Below are positions 11,393 to 22,269 of a DNA stretch of 64,000 bases, piece after piece (position 1 is the stretch's first letter; each line of letters begins with the position of its first letter). Origin of the DNA: Isoetes taiwanensis (lineage: Eukaryota; Streptophyta; Lycopodiopsida; Isoetales; Isoetaceae); assembly GCA_021234155.1 (NCBI GenBank), contig JAJEKV010000033.1, positions 9,455,641 through 9,519,640 of the forward strand, read 5' to 3'. A program made the translations under genes and the position numbers. The notes beneath the pieces are model-generated. The model was not told where the DNA came from, did not search any database, and was given only the letters and a program-made list of their open reading frames with translations.

Positions 11393-11820
11393 GGATAATC
11401 TTACCCTGGATTGGGGAATCCCGGAGATGTGATCCCGGAGGACGACATCCCCAGAGGGCGTGTGATCCCGGAGAGCGGGATCCCCATCATGGAGTAGCTA
11501 ATCAAAAAAAAGCCCCTTATAGCGAAAAATCACCAAGTTTTCTTATGCTTTTTTCTTGGCCGATCCTCCACGGAATCGGCTGGGGTTTGTGCGAGGTTGG
11601 TCGGAATGGGCTTGAGAAGAGCTGTAGTTTGATGCCAAGGAGGAAGAGAGGGCAGCACCACTGCTATCAGCAAGCAAAAATCCGGCCAAAAAATGGCCCT
11701 AAACTGCGCAGTCACCTTTTAACTGCGCAGTTAACAGTGGGATCCTATCCTATGGGATCAGATGTTCCCGTCCACAGGGATCACACCTCCGGGATCCCCC
11801 AATCCAGGGTAAGATTATCC
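11393..11820. mobile_element. Small TIR element (family A), nearly perfect ends
   Basis: The left end GGATAATCTTACCCTGGATT and the reverse complement of the right end are identical over at least these 20 bases and continue into GGGG(A)ATCCCGG on both sides. Internal words match the element at 2113-2487: GATCCCGGAG, GGGATCCC and AACTGCGCAGTTAA. It ends about 220 bp upstream of the lipid transfer protein gene at 12041. No coding capacity; no target duplication recognised. Confidence 0.8.
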
Positions 11821-12040
11821 CGAGCCCCGAGGCGACCCACCCATTGGTAATTTGCAATGGCACGAAAAAGCGCTTCATTGCTGACAGCGGTCAAGATCAG
11901 GCCAGGTGGCGAATGAAACTGGAGGTCACACCACGTGGATAAGCAAATTCCAGAGTTTTCGTGAGGAAAGTGTGTCCCGTCCGGCAGGGAAGACGTTTCC
12001 CGCCAAAGAGTATTAAAGAGAAGGAAAGAATCCGTCCGGA

Positions 12041-12920
12041 ATGGCTATGGCTATGGCGATGGCGAAGCTTTTTGCAACGGTGGCGATGGTGCAGCTGCTG
12101 GCTATGGCCGCCTGGGCGTCGGAATGCGACGACGAGGTAAGCAGCCTAGTAAACGACTGTAGTTTTCTAATCCTCGGCGGATCAAAACCCTCCTCCAAAT
12201 GCTGCCGCGCGGTAAAGGCCGCAAACGCCACCTGCGTTTGCCCCCGCGTCGATTCCTCGGTCGCAAATCTTATCACCGGCAAACGGGCCGCCGCTCTTGC
12301 TTCTTCTTGCGGTCGAATCCTTCCCCATAACTTCCAATGCGGCAGTATGTTCTTCATTTTTCTTTGCCCCTTTCTTTTTCTTTCTTACACGTTTTTTCTG
12401 TTTTACAGGCATTACTATTTCCTGAAGAACAGGCTTCCAAATGCTTCTCTTTCTTACACATTTTTTCTGTTTTACAGGCATTACTATTCCCTGAAGAACA
12501 GGCTTCCAAATGCTTCACGTATAACTATAAAGAGTCTATTGCGTTAAGGTGCATTTTGAGTGTTGTGATTCTAGAACAACATTCTTGTACTATTTGCGGA
12601 TTAATATATTTTCTCTCATCAATTGGTTTTGCATGGACATGAACTAGTATATAATTATATCAGCAGCTACTACTACTAGTTGAAGGGCTTGGAGGTGGAC
12701 TTCATTCTCGGCTTGCATGCATAGCTTGGCATTTTGTTTTTGCCTTCTTGCAGGCTCCGTTCCTTTGGGTAAGTCGAGAATGGAGTTTCAACCTCCATTT
12801 TGTATCGATTTTGTACAGCTTCTATATAAATGGGACGAGCGATATATGCATGTATGCTTTTCGTTTTCATTCCGAAACAACTCTCTCGATCATAGATATA
12901 GCACACTTGCTTTCTGGTAG
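12041..12920 (+). CDS. Non-specific lipid transfer protein (eight-cysteine motif), spliced
   Basis: Secreted small protein of the plant LTP / 2S albumin fold, which binds lipids in a helical bundle held by four disulphides. Exon 1 (12041-12344) encodes a signal peptide with a hydrophobic core (KLFATVAMVQLLAMAAWAS) and the full motif: C-X10-C-X13-CC-X9-CVC-X22-C-X9-C. The start is uncertain by a few codons because ATGGCTATGGCTATGGCGATGG repeats the ATG; the first is taken. A donor GTATGT at 12345 and acceptor TTGCAG ending at 12753 give an in-frame exon 2 from 12754, reading SSVPLGK and onwards to a stop at 12918-12920. A strong donor GGTAAGT at 12768-12774 suggests exon 2 may instead be only 15 bases, with a further exon unseen. 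The motif-bearing part is secure; the C-terminal end is not. Confidence 0.75.
12380..12517. repeat. 69-bp tandem duplication within the LTP gene intron
   Basis: Two copies (12380-12448 and 12449-12517) begin CTTTCTTACAC and end CTTCCAAATGCTTC, with two or three differences. Each copy contains TTTTACAG, a possible splice acceptor, so the duplication duplicates a potential acceptor in the intron. Confidence 0.9.
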
Positions 12921-13580
12921 GATATTGAGGGGGCGATACTTAAGCGTTTAATGCCAAATGACCTTTTCAAATGCCAAGTTGAGGGGATGGGCATTTTGGC
13001 ATCCTAGATAAAGCATTATTGATCTGGTATTTTAGGTCACATTATTGAGCCGGTGCCTTGGTTTGTTTTGCACCATTGGGTTTTGTTAATTTAGTTTGCA
13101 CCATTGCAACGGTCGTTGGGTTTAGGGGAAAAAAATTCCAAAGCCCTCGATTTGGCACAATGTAATGGTTGATCGAGTTTATTTCGTCGGAAGGGGATAA
13201 GACACATTGTTTGTATATCCATGTTGTGCAACGAGGGACTTGTTTTGAAGTGGGCGATGGGTGGCTTAGATTTTAGCTTGGTATATTAATGGCAATACAT
13301 TCCTTGAATATACTATCTTGTATGGCCAGTGATATCTTACCTCTATTTTACACATACCAAAGGCAAGCTTTTGTACAATGGGGGTAGAGACCCATATGGG
13401 ATGTATATGTATTTTAAATTGTCACATAAGCTATGGCCTTTGGTGGACATTAAAATACCATCTATCTATCCTAAAGCGCCATTTCTTAAAAGTATAGTTC
13501 TCTTAACGTCCTTGGCCTCTGCATTTAGCTGTAGGATTAAATCCCAGCCGTCGATTCTGAGAGGTTATATCCAGTAACAA
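12921..13580. other. Intergenic, no gene recognised
   Basis: A+T-rich sequence with several TTTGCACCATTGG-type words (13070-13110) similar to those at 10276-10321 inside the family B element. No reading frame has family resemblance. Confidence 0.4.
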
Positions 13581-13593
13581 TTTTGGGCCAAAA

Positions 13594-13631
13594 CTGTTAT
13601 GTCCATAACAAAGATGTTATGTCCATAACAT
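13594..13631. repeat. Two adjacent copies of a TGTTATGTCCATAACA palindrome
   Basis: TGTTATGTCCATAACA occurs twice with AAAG A spacing. The arms TGTTATG and CATAACA are exact complements around TC. It is followed at 13680-13745 by three copies of a GCCATAGCCAG(G/A)CCTCC unit. This is a small example of the palindrome arrays seen elsewhere in the window. Confidence 0.7.
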
Positions 13632-14049
13632 CCTCTGCTGCCACACGTATTATTTTCTCTGGGCACTCTGCCGTGGTTGCAAAAGGCCGCCATAGCCAGG
13701 CCTCCGGCCTCTATAGCCAGGCCTCCAAGCCATAGCCAGACCTCCAGGCGGCTTCTCATGTGACTATTGTGCTTTTTTATACAGATTTGCAGGTGATTAT
13801 TGAAGGAAGCAAAGCCGTTTTCAAGATAGCAGATGTGAAAAATCAGTGCTCGCAACCATTGGGCCTCTGTTTCTCGCTGTTGGTCGAAGAAAAAAGCTTA
13901 TGGAAGAATGCAGAGCCCTGCTTTTAGTTTGAACGAAGAGAGTAAGCTTTGTTTTTGCATATACAGGTTAAGACAGAGCATAGAAGCTGAAAAAAGTAAA
14001 CTTGTTGCCTTGTCCGTTAGGCATAACGAAATAATTTCGACGACCAGAA

Positions 14050-14124
14050 CAGAGCAGAAAAAAGCTTTGTGAGAAACCGGAGTGAAAAGAGCAGAAAAAA
14101 GCTTTGTGAGAAACCGGAGTGAAA
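14050..14124. repeat. 38-bp tandem duplication
   Basis: AGAGCAGAAAAAAGC, TTTGTGAGAAACCGG, AGTGAAA is present twice head to tail, starting at 14050 and 14088. It is followed by a second imperfect pair (14136-14185 and 14199-14250) sharing CTGAAGAAAATG and GACTA(T/C)GGGC. Confidence 0.85.
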
Positions 14125-14394
14125 TCTTACAGATGCTTGAAGAAAATGCGATTTTGCCCTGTTTAGACTATGGGCTTCCTAATCAAAGTCCGAAGGGGCC
14201 TGAAGAAAATGAGATATTACCCCTTTTGGACTACGGGCCTCCTACTGAAAATTCAAAGGGCACCTTCAGCAGGATTTGAGACCCAAAATGCACTGAAGAA
14301 ACATTACGAGGGCAAAAAATTTGTGGCGGTGCATTTTTTTTCTTGCCGAACGGAATAAAACGCCAAGCTTGGCTATGGCGGCTCGCCAAATGCC

Positions 14395-14566
14395 TCGGCC
14401 AAGGGCGATAACGATCCTCCCCGAAGCGTTATGGCCCATGAAAATGGCCTCGTGGCCATGTGGCCATGAAATTCCTCTATCGCCGGCTCTCGAATTTCGT
14501 GGCCACATGGCCACTCGGCCATTTTCCTGGCCCATAACTCCTCGGGAGAGGACGTTATCTACCCCA
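14395..14566. repeat. About 170-bp near-perfect hairpin (inverted repeat)
   Basis: The left arm contains GCGTTATGGCCCATGAAAAT, GGCCTCGTGGCCATGTGGCC and ATGAAATTC. The right arm contains the complements in reverse order, ending CCCATAACTCCTCGGGAGAG. The loop around TCTATCGCCGGCTC is about 15 bp. The arms are some 75 bp with few mismatches. A miniature foldback element or a long-hairpin RNA source are both possible; there is no coding capacity. Confidence 0.8.
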
Positions 14567-15268
14567 TGACTTTTTTTATGAGATGTCATCAAGTACTCAA
14601 GTACTTAGGGTGGAATCACACTAGTGGCCTTAAAGCGTGTTTTTATGTCTTGGGCGGGTTGCGGATGCCCAAGAAAACGGGTATCACATCTGCGCGCCAA
14701 GAACGAACCGCCATGTCGAAATATCTTCGAAACAGCGGATGAACCCTAAAATCATCTCTTGCAGCTCCGATTCTGCCCTGATTCTGCTCTGGAGTCGCTC
14801 AGGTTCCTGAAAAAGATTAGCATTACCTGTTTATCTGTAAATCGGTTCTTCAATCAACGATTTTGGGCATGTTCAGTGACGATTTTGGGGCTGATTAGCT
14901 CGATTTTAGGTTGATCCGATTCGGTTTTCTTGCTGCTGAGGCATCAATATAAATTCCTTTCGCAAAACCGGCTTCAATCCGCGTGAATCCAGTGCTAAAT
15001 CGTTCCAATCTGCGCAGCCTTTGAAGCAGGAAGAACCCTAATATTTGCTCTTCGATTTTTTTTCTGCAACGTGGCTCTGAGGTGGCAGTGGCCAAGATCT
15101 TGGTCAGGGGGTAACCCCCGACCAGGAATATGTACCCCGCCCAGGAAAAATTGCATCCTGGGCACCCCAAGTGTGATAGAGGGGGCGCCCATGAATTTAA
15201 AAAACAGACATTTGATTGGTGGATTGAAAATTAGGCTCATGGGCGGCCACAAGTGTGATTCCACCCTT
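14567..15268. other. Unassigned intergenic stretch
   Basis: No gene recognised. The overlapping frames on both strands near 14995-15298 lie over GC-rich sequence (GGGGGTAACCCCCGACC at 15107-15123 is self-complementary) and show no family resemblance. Confidence 0.35.
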
Positions 15269-15444
15269 AATATAAGAATCAAGTTACATTTTTCTTGACA
15301 CTTGATTCATACACTTTCTTTCTTTTTTGGTTGCTCTAAGAGCAATCTCTAGACCAAATATAAGAATCAAGTTACATTTTTCTTGACACTTGATTCATAC
15401 ACTTTCTTTCTTTTTTGGTTGCTCTAAGAGCAATCTCTAGACCA
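15269..15444. repeat. Exact 88-bp tandem duplication
   Basis: Copies 15269-15356 and 15357-15444 appear identical, beginning AATATAAGAATCAAGTTACA and ending CAATCTCTAGACC(A). Complete identity points to a recent duplication or an assembly artefact. Confidence 0.9.
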
Positions 15445-16388
15445 GTAGAGAGGAATGGAATAAATGACAAATATGGATGGTCAAGATAGAAGATAGAATA
15501 TGATAGAATAGAAAAATCATAGAAGTTTTGCCGTGATGAATAATCATGTCTCAAAATTAGAGCTGAATTGAGGATAGGATCAAAGCGTTTGAATGATGGA
15601 TTTGATCGAATTCATTCAGAGAAGCTCAAACTTATTTGTATTGGATTTTATCTTATGTAAGAAGATGATTTGGAGACAATGGTCTTGATCCCTATCACAC
15701 GAGTAAATTCTAACATGTTTTAAACTATAGCCCATTTGTGAGCCCATTGCCACGTTTTAGACTATACCGCATTTGTGAGCCTATTACCACGTGATATCGT
15801 CAAAAATAGTCTTAGAAAATAATGCACAATGCACAGTGCCATGGCTTGCTTCTTCACATCCTCAAGCCTTATAAAAACTCATTGGAATTGAAGAATATAT
15901 TAAAAGAAGCATATTGGAATAGCTTTCAAAGGCTAACTCTTGAGCTCCTCTAGAGAAGGTTTGTTCCGGTTGAAACTAAGAATTTCCGTTTGACTTAGTG
16001 CATTGCAGGAAAAATTCCGATAGATTTTTATGCATATTTGTATAAGAGTAATACAAATTTCCGATTGGGAACTGAAAATAGCCGGCTATTTGATGAAAGA
16101 GTAGGAAAATTTCCGATTGGATTTAAAAACTTTGCCCAACACTGCTACCCTTTGGCAATCCCGTTATTTTTAGGAGCAAGATATTTTCATCTTATGGACA
16201 ATAAAATACACTAGAAGACTTTTTGAAGCCAGTCAACGTCAACGAGGCTAAATAGGAAGTATTAGCACCACACAAAGAGAAACTTCTCTCCGGTTGGTGG
16301 TACTACTGTAGCCGACCCATTTGAGGAGCTTGACTTGTGTTTTCGCATTGTTGTAACCTATTTTACAAACGACAAAGCTGTCGGCATC
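15445..16388. other. 3' flank of the OPR gene, no gene seen
   Basis: A+T-rich, with a duplicated GCCCATTTGTGAGCC / CGCATTTGTGAGCC segment (15730-15785) and repeated ATTTCCGATTGG words (16050-16120). It presumably includes the 3' UTR of the minus-strand OPR gene, whose stop codon is at 16389. Confidence 0.4.
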
Positions 16389-18182
<1,794 letters not shown>

Positions 18183-18716
18183 CTCGAAAGCCCTAGCTTG
18201 TGTCTGCAATGCGGCCCCTTTTAAAAAAATCACTTGAACCAATTGCAGAAATACAGAATTAAAACAAAAACTAACAGAAGCTTCATACATATCTAGAGCT
18301 TTGCCGTGTGGCCGTGTAGCGAGACTGGCCCAGTTCCAGAGTGATTTTGACAAGGTTGATATCGGAACCGGATATCACCCGGTTAACCATTGACTGAGTT
18401 TGATGATGTCTGCATATCATAAATGCACGCGTATATATTGTGTCTTCTGAACACAAACAAGGAATATCTCCAGTCTTCTAATACAACAAAAATGGTAGCC
18501 ATTCCAACAGGAGAAGCAAAATGTCCTAGCTCGTGCTTCAACCAAATTTCTTCAGCTGTCAATAAATGCTCGCCGGTCTCATGTCTTAAACTCGTAGACA
18601 TGTGTTGCCAGGATTTCATCCACTAGAAACCAACTTATACTGGAAATGGCGTGATCAGGCCATTTTGCATCGGTGCTTCGATCGGCTCCCGAAACTGACT
18701 TGAGCCGCCAACCGAG
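18183..18716. other. 5' flank of the OPR gene
   Basis: This is the region upstream of the OPR start. I see no unambiguous TATA box or hormone-response element, though ACCGG(A/T)TATC and CCGGTTAACC lie at 18366-18388. The open frames on both strands here show no family resemblance. Confidence 0.35.
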
Positions 18717-18953
18717 TTCGCCCAAGCGAACCCCAAAAATTTGCCCAGGCGAACCCGTCGGATTCGCCCAAGCGAACCCGCAATTGACGTGGCGGGGGCG
18801 TCGCGGGGGCGTCATGCCTACGTGGCGATTGCTACCGGGTTCGCCCAGGCGAACCCCAAACTGGGGTTAGTACGGTTGGCTGGCAGGGCCGATGGCATGG
18901 CAGAGAGCATGGCAGGCATTTATTGCGGGCCTGCCGGGTTCGCCTAGGCGAAC
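18717..18953. repeat. Array of five GTTCGCC(C/T)A(G/A)GCGAAC palindromes
   Basis: Near-perfect 16-base palindromes at 18717-18732, 18741-18754 (shortened), 18762-18777, 18839-18854 and 18938-18953. The last, GTTCGCCTAGGCGAAC, is perfect. Spacers vary from 8 to 83 bp and include GTGGCGGGGGCGTCGCGGGG. The segment CCCCAAACTGGGGTTAGTAC at 18854-18873 recalls the ends of the family A and B elements, so this could be part of another TIR element. No coding capacity. Confidence 0.8.
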
Positions 18954-20153
18954 CCACTGGCGCCAAATCTTTTTCCCAATCCTCCTCCTAGGCCCATCAT
19001 ATCTTCTTTCTTGATCTTAGAAAAATACCCGAACTCCCTGTGCGATTTTTCAAATCCCTGTTCTAAGAACCCAAATCCGATTTCTATTGCTAAACGGATC
19101 AGAAACAAAAACAGGCAGAAAAATCTGACCGAGCTACGAAGAACAGGAAAAATGGAGTGATTCTGTGCTCGGATTGTGGAAAAAAGCTTAGGGATGACAG
19201 GTTTGAGCCCAAAAAGATCAAACCCAAGAAAGAAATTATTAGCTGGAGAGGAAATAGACCATCCAAACATGCTGAGGAGTACCCATACACAATCCACCCA
19301 AAATTAAAAAAACTACATGGTTTTTTCCTTGGTTATGACTAGAAAACCATTTTATAAAACCAATGGGTGTTTGTGGGTTGATATCATTAAAAACCATATG
19401 TGGCTAAACTAATGGTTCTCTTGTTAGGTTTGTTAGGGTGGTATTATGGCATGGTAATCGCAGATGGCCTTTTAGTAGAGTTTGTCAAAGTGGTATTACA
19501 TATTGGTAAATGAATGTGGTATACTTATAGTGTTTAAGTGTACGGTTTGTCCATGTGGTATAACATTATGGTTGTGGATGTGGTTTAATGTAGTGCTTAT
19601 AATGTGGTTGGCTATTGTGATTTTATAATGTGGTTGGCTAATGCGTGGCTAAATGTCATGGTAAAGCACATGTGTGTTTGTTCTATATGTACACGGTTTT
19701 GTTTTGCATTAGCTATGGTTCTCATTTATAAACCAGTAATGGTATGCTGTTTGAAGCATTTCAAGTTTTTAAGTATAAGACTATTAAGGACCGTGGATGG
19801 TTTCTTATGCATACAAGTAATGGTCTGTTGTTTGAAGCATTTCAAGTATAGAAGACTAAAACTATTAAGGACCGTGTATGGTTTCTTATGTATAGTAGTA
19901 CTTTTTACTGTTCATTCACTGTATCTGTTTTCCTCAATAGCCAAAAAAGAATAGGGAGCAAGGGGATTTGAACCCCAACCATTTCCGAAACTCATGAACA
20001 ATGATAATTTTATTTCCCCAAATATGTAGAAAACTAATTTAGATCTAACATCTAAAGCAAAGCAAAAGGTAAACATCTAATATAGGAGGAAAGTGACGAC
20101 CTTGCAATACTCACGTACTCAAATCTTGCATGTGAGAGAAAGAAATAAAGCAC
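18954..20153. other. Unassigned stretch with local duplications
   Basis: No gene recognised. Positions 19737-19900 hold a tandem duplication (period near 81 bp) carrying TGTTTGAAGCATTTCAAGT and CTATTAAGGACCGTG. The words GTGGT(A/T)T recur through 19430-19640. A short TTTGAACCCC segment at 19977 resembles a tRNA T-arm but no tRNA accompanies it. Confidence 0.4.
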
Positions 20154-20437
20154 TTCCAGACAGAAATAGTTAATGTCGATGCTGGAAAATTAGAAGCCTT
20201 TAGTTTATCCTGTGGTATCCCAGAGGCACTTGCCCCTTTAATAGACTTGCACTTAAGAAATGCATTCCCATCGCCAGAATCAAGTCCATTTGCTATTCCC
20301 TGCGTTATAACAGTAGACACAAGTTCCAGCAAGGATGGACTCTTCCTCAGAGTCAAACCCAATAGACTAGGTTCATCAAGGGGATTGTAGAAACTAAAAG
20401 ATGGTGTCTCGGCAGGCAGACACCCACATTTTTTCTT
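20154..20437 (-). pseudogene. Isolated exon of a conserved plant protein of unknown function
   Basis: A 284-base minus-strand exon starts after acceptor TTTCAG and ends at a GT donor within codon 3 of ...SVWK. It reads KKKCGCLPAETPSFSFYNP, LDEPSLLGLTLRKSPSLLEL and DKLKASNFPASTLTISVWK. I recognise the combination CGCLPAETPSFSFY ... LRKSPSLLEL ... KLKASNFPA as a widespread plant protein family without assigned biochemical function. The exon is open throughout and its splice sites are good, but I could not find neighbouring exons: an in-frame stop lies directly upstream of the acceptor and the continuation expected after SVW(E/K) was not seen. It is either one exon of a gene with long introns or a transposon-carried fragment. 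Confidence 0.5.
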
Positions 20438-20706
20438 CTGAAACTATATTAGAACTCTCCGGCAAGGACTGCTGAATGTGAACTCCTTTTGTTTGTGTAG
20501 GTAAGCACTCTGTCTGCAACAATAGATCAGGATATTAATGTCAGTTAGGAACCTAAGAACATATGAGCATACTAAACAATACAAATGATTCAACCATATG
20601 ACATGAAAAAATGTTAAGGTATTGTGGATGTTAAATCTATAAGGTGCTTATGTTGTGGTATTTTAATTCAAATTCTAATGCAACTGTTTATGTTTTTTTA
20701 CTGTAG

Positions 20707-21016
20707 AAACAAGTGTCAAGCACTATGTTTGGCCAAGCAATGCAGTTAAGAATTTGATGCTGGATTTGCCAGATAGTACATTAGCTTCTCCCGAGAAGAC
20801 ACTGCCAACACCTAGTAAGTATCTGCTTGACATTTTTATTTGAAGTATGTTCTCGACACAAATTTAATTATGTGCCCATTTCTTTTTACAGCACTCCCAA
20901 ATCCACAAGCAGAGGCTGCTGATCCTGTATCGTCTCCTGATGATGAAGCCGAGAATGACCTGACTCTGGCTGAGTCCTACTTAAAAAATAGGGTGAAGTC
21001 AGAGAAAAAAGTTTAA
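20707..21016 (+). pseudogene. Two 3'-terminal exons of an unrecognised gene
   Basis: Exon 20707-20814 follows CTGTAG and ends CCTA|GTAAGT. Exon 20892-21016 follows TTTTTACAG and ends in TAA. The phases agree, giving about 76 residues: HYVWPSNAVKNLMLDLPDST and then an acidic, Pro-rich tail with DDEAENDLTLAESYLKN and a Lys-rich end (VKSEKKV). This looks like a genuine C-terminus. No upstream exon was identified between 20437 and 20707, and the neighbouring exon at 20154 is on the other strand. Function unknown; fragment or end of a long-intron gene. Confidence 0.4.
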
Positions 21017-21239
21017 TCTATGATTGCTGAACATCTGATAGTTTAAAAAACTTTTAACTTATGTACTGATATTTGGATGCCATGAGGACATCCAGATAAA
21101 TTTTGTATAGAACTTACTTGTATGACCCCCTCATGTGCTGATATATGACTCACTTATGTGCTGTGAGTTGGAACAGACTTATGTGCTGAGAAAATTTTTG
21201 TATATGACACTAATTTTGAAATGTAATGTGCTACTTAAG

Positions 21240-21490
21240 CTATGAATGTATGTATAAGGTATAAGATATACTGTATGTATACTGTATGTATAAGATACTG
21301 TATGTGCAAGTGTACTATATTTATAATGTATGTATACTTTATGTCTACTGTATGTATATTGTATGTGTACTGAATGTATACTGTATGTATAAGATACTGT
21401 ATGTGCAAGTATACTATATGTATAAGATATGTAGCAAGTATACTGTATGTATAAAGTATAAAGCAAGTATACTATATGTATAAGGTTTAA
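21240..21490. repeat. Minisatellite of TACTGTATGTATAAG units
   Basis: Runs of (G/A)TACTGTATGTATAAGAT, (A)GCAAGTATACTATATGTAT and related words alternate across about 250 bp. Open frames on both strands are rich in Tyr, Ile and Val and are repeat artefacts. Confidence 0.85.
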
Positions 21491-21509
21491 TGTATACCCA
21501 TGTTTATAA

Positions 21510-21790
21510 CTTTAGTAAGATATCATAGTGAAGTAAATATTCTAATAAGAATGAAGTAAGATAACATTAGTAAGATATCATAATGAAGTTAATAACATTA
21601 GTAAGATATCATAATGAAGTAAATAACATTGTGAATAACATATTCTAATAAGAATCTTACAATGAATGAATGTTACATTGAATAAGAATGTTATAATGAA
21701 TGGATGTTACATTGAATAAGAATGTTACAATGAATGAATGTTACATTGAATGAATGAATGAATTATTCAATTATTCAATTGTTCAATTGT
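21510..21790. repeat. Minisatellite of GAATGTTACA(T/A)TGAAT and TAGTAAGATATCATA units
   Basis: Two neighbouring simple arrays: ATTAGTAAGATATCATAATGAAG units (21510-21620), then GAATAAGAATGTTACA and TGAATGAATGTTACATT units (21640-21760), ending in ATTCAATTGTTCAATTG. Confidence 0.8.
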
Positions 21791-22235
21791 TGGCTGCTGA
21801 CTTGTTTGCTGACTTGGCTGTTAAGTTGGCTGCTGACTTGGCATTGTGTTGTTGGCTGCGACATGGTACGTTGAGTTGGCCGTTGACTTGGGCTGCCGAC
21901 TTGGTCGATGACTTGGGCTGGCGGGCTTGCCCGTGACTTGGCTAATGACTTGGCCGGGCCGACTTGGTTTGTTGAGTTGGTCAGCGACTTCTCTCACGAC
22001 TTGCCTGTGACTTTTCTTCTGACTTTTCTGGCGACTTGGTTGTTGACTTGATTTGTTGAGTTGGTGGCGACTTGCTCGCTGATTTGGTGGCGACTTGTCT
22101 GTTGACTTGCATGCCGTCTTCTCGTTGACTTGCTCTGCTGATTTGTTCACGACTTGCGATCTTCTCTGTGACTTACTGCAGTCTTCTTCTCTCATCTTAT
22201 CGTTGACTTGCTCGTTGACTTGCTCGCATTTAGAT
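21790..22235. repeat. Long array of TGACTTG(G/C) words
   Basis: The word GACTTG occurs roughly every 10-20 bases about 30 times, with spacers such as GCTGCT, TTTGCT, GTTGA and GCCG. Spacing is irregular but often a multiple of about 5, so the array keeps an open minus-strand frame (22195-21821, Ser/Lys/Gln-rich) that I regard as a by-product. Confidence 0.8.
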
Positions 22236-22269
22236 TTAACATTACCGGCAACATCACATTGGGCTAGTA

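Noticed and set aside
19961-19990. Possible tRNA 3' half (GGGGTTCAAATCCCC on the minus strand)
   Set aside because: The T-arm-like stem is present, but no D-arm, anticodon arm or matching 5' acceptor strand occurs in the 80 bases where they should be.
21821-22195. 124-codon Ser/Lys-rich protein on the minus strand
   Set aside because: It lies entirely within the GACTTG array and its composition follows from the repeat.
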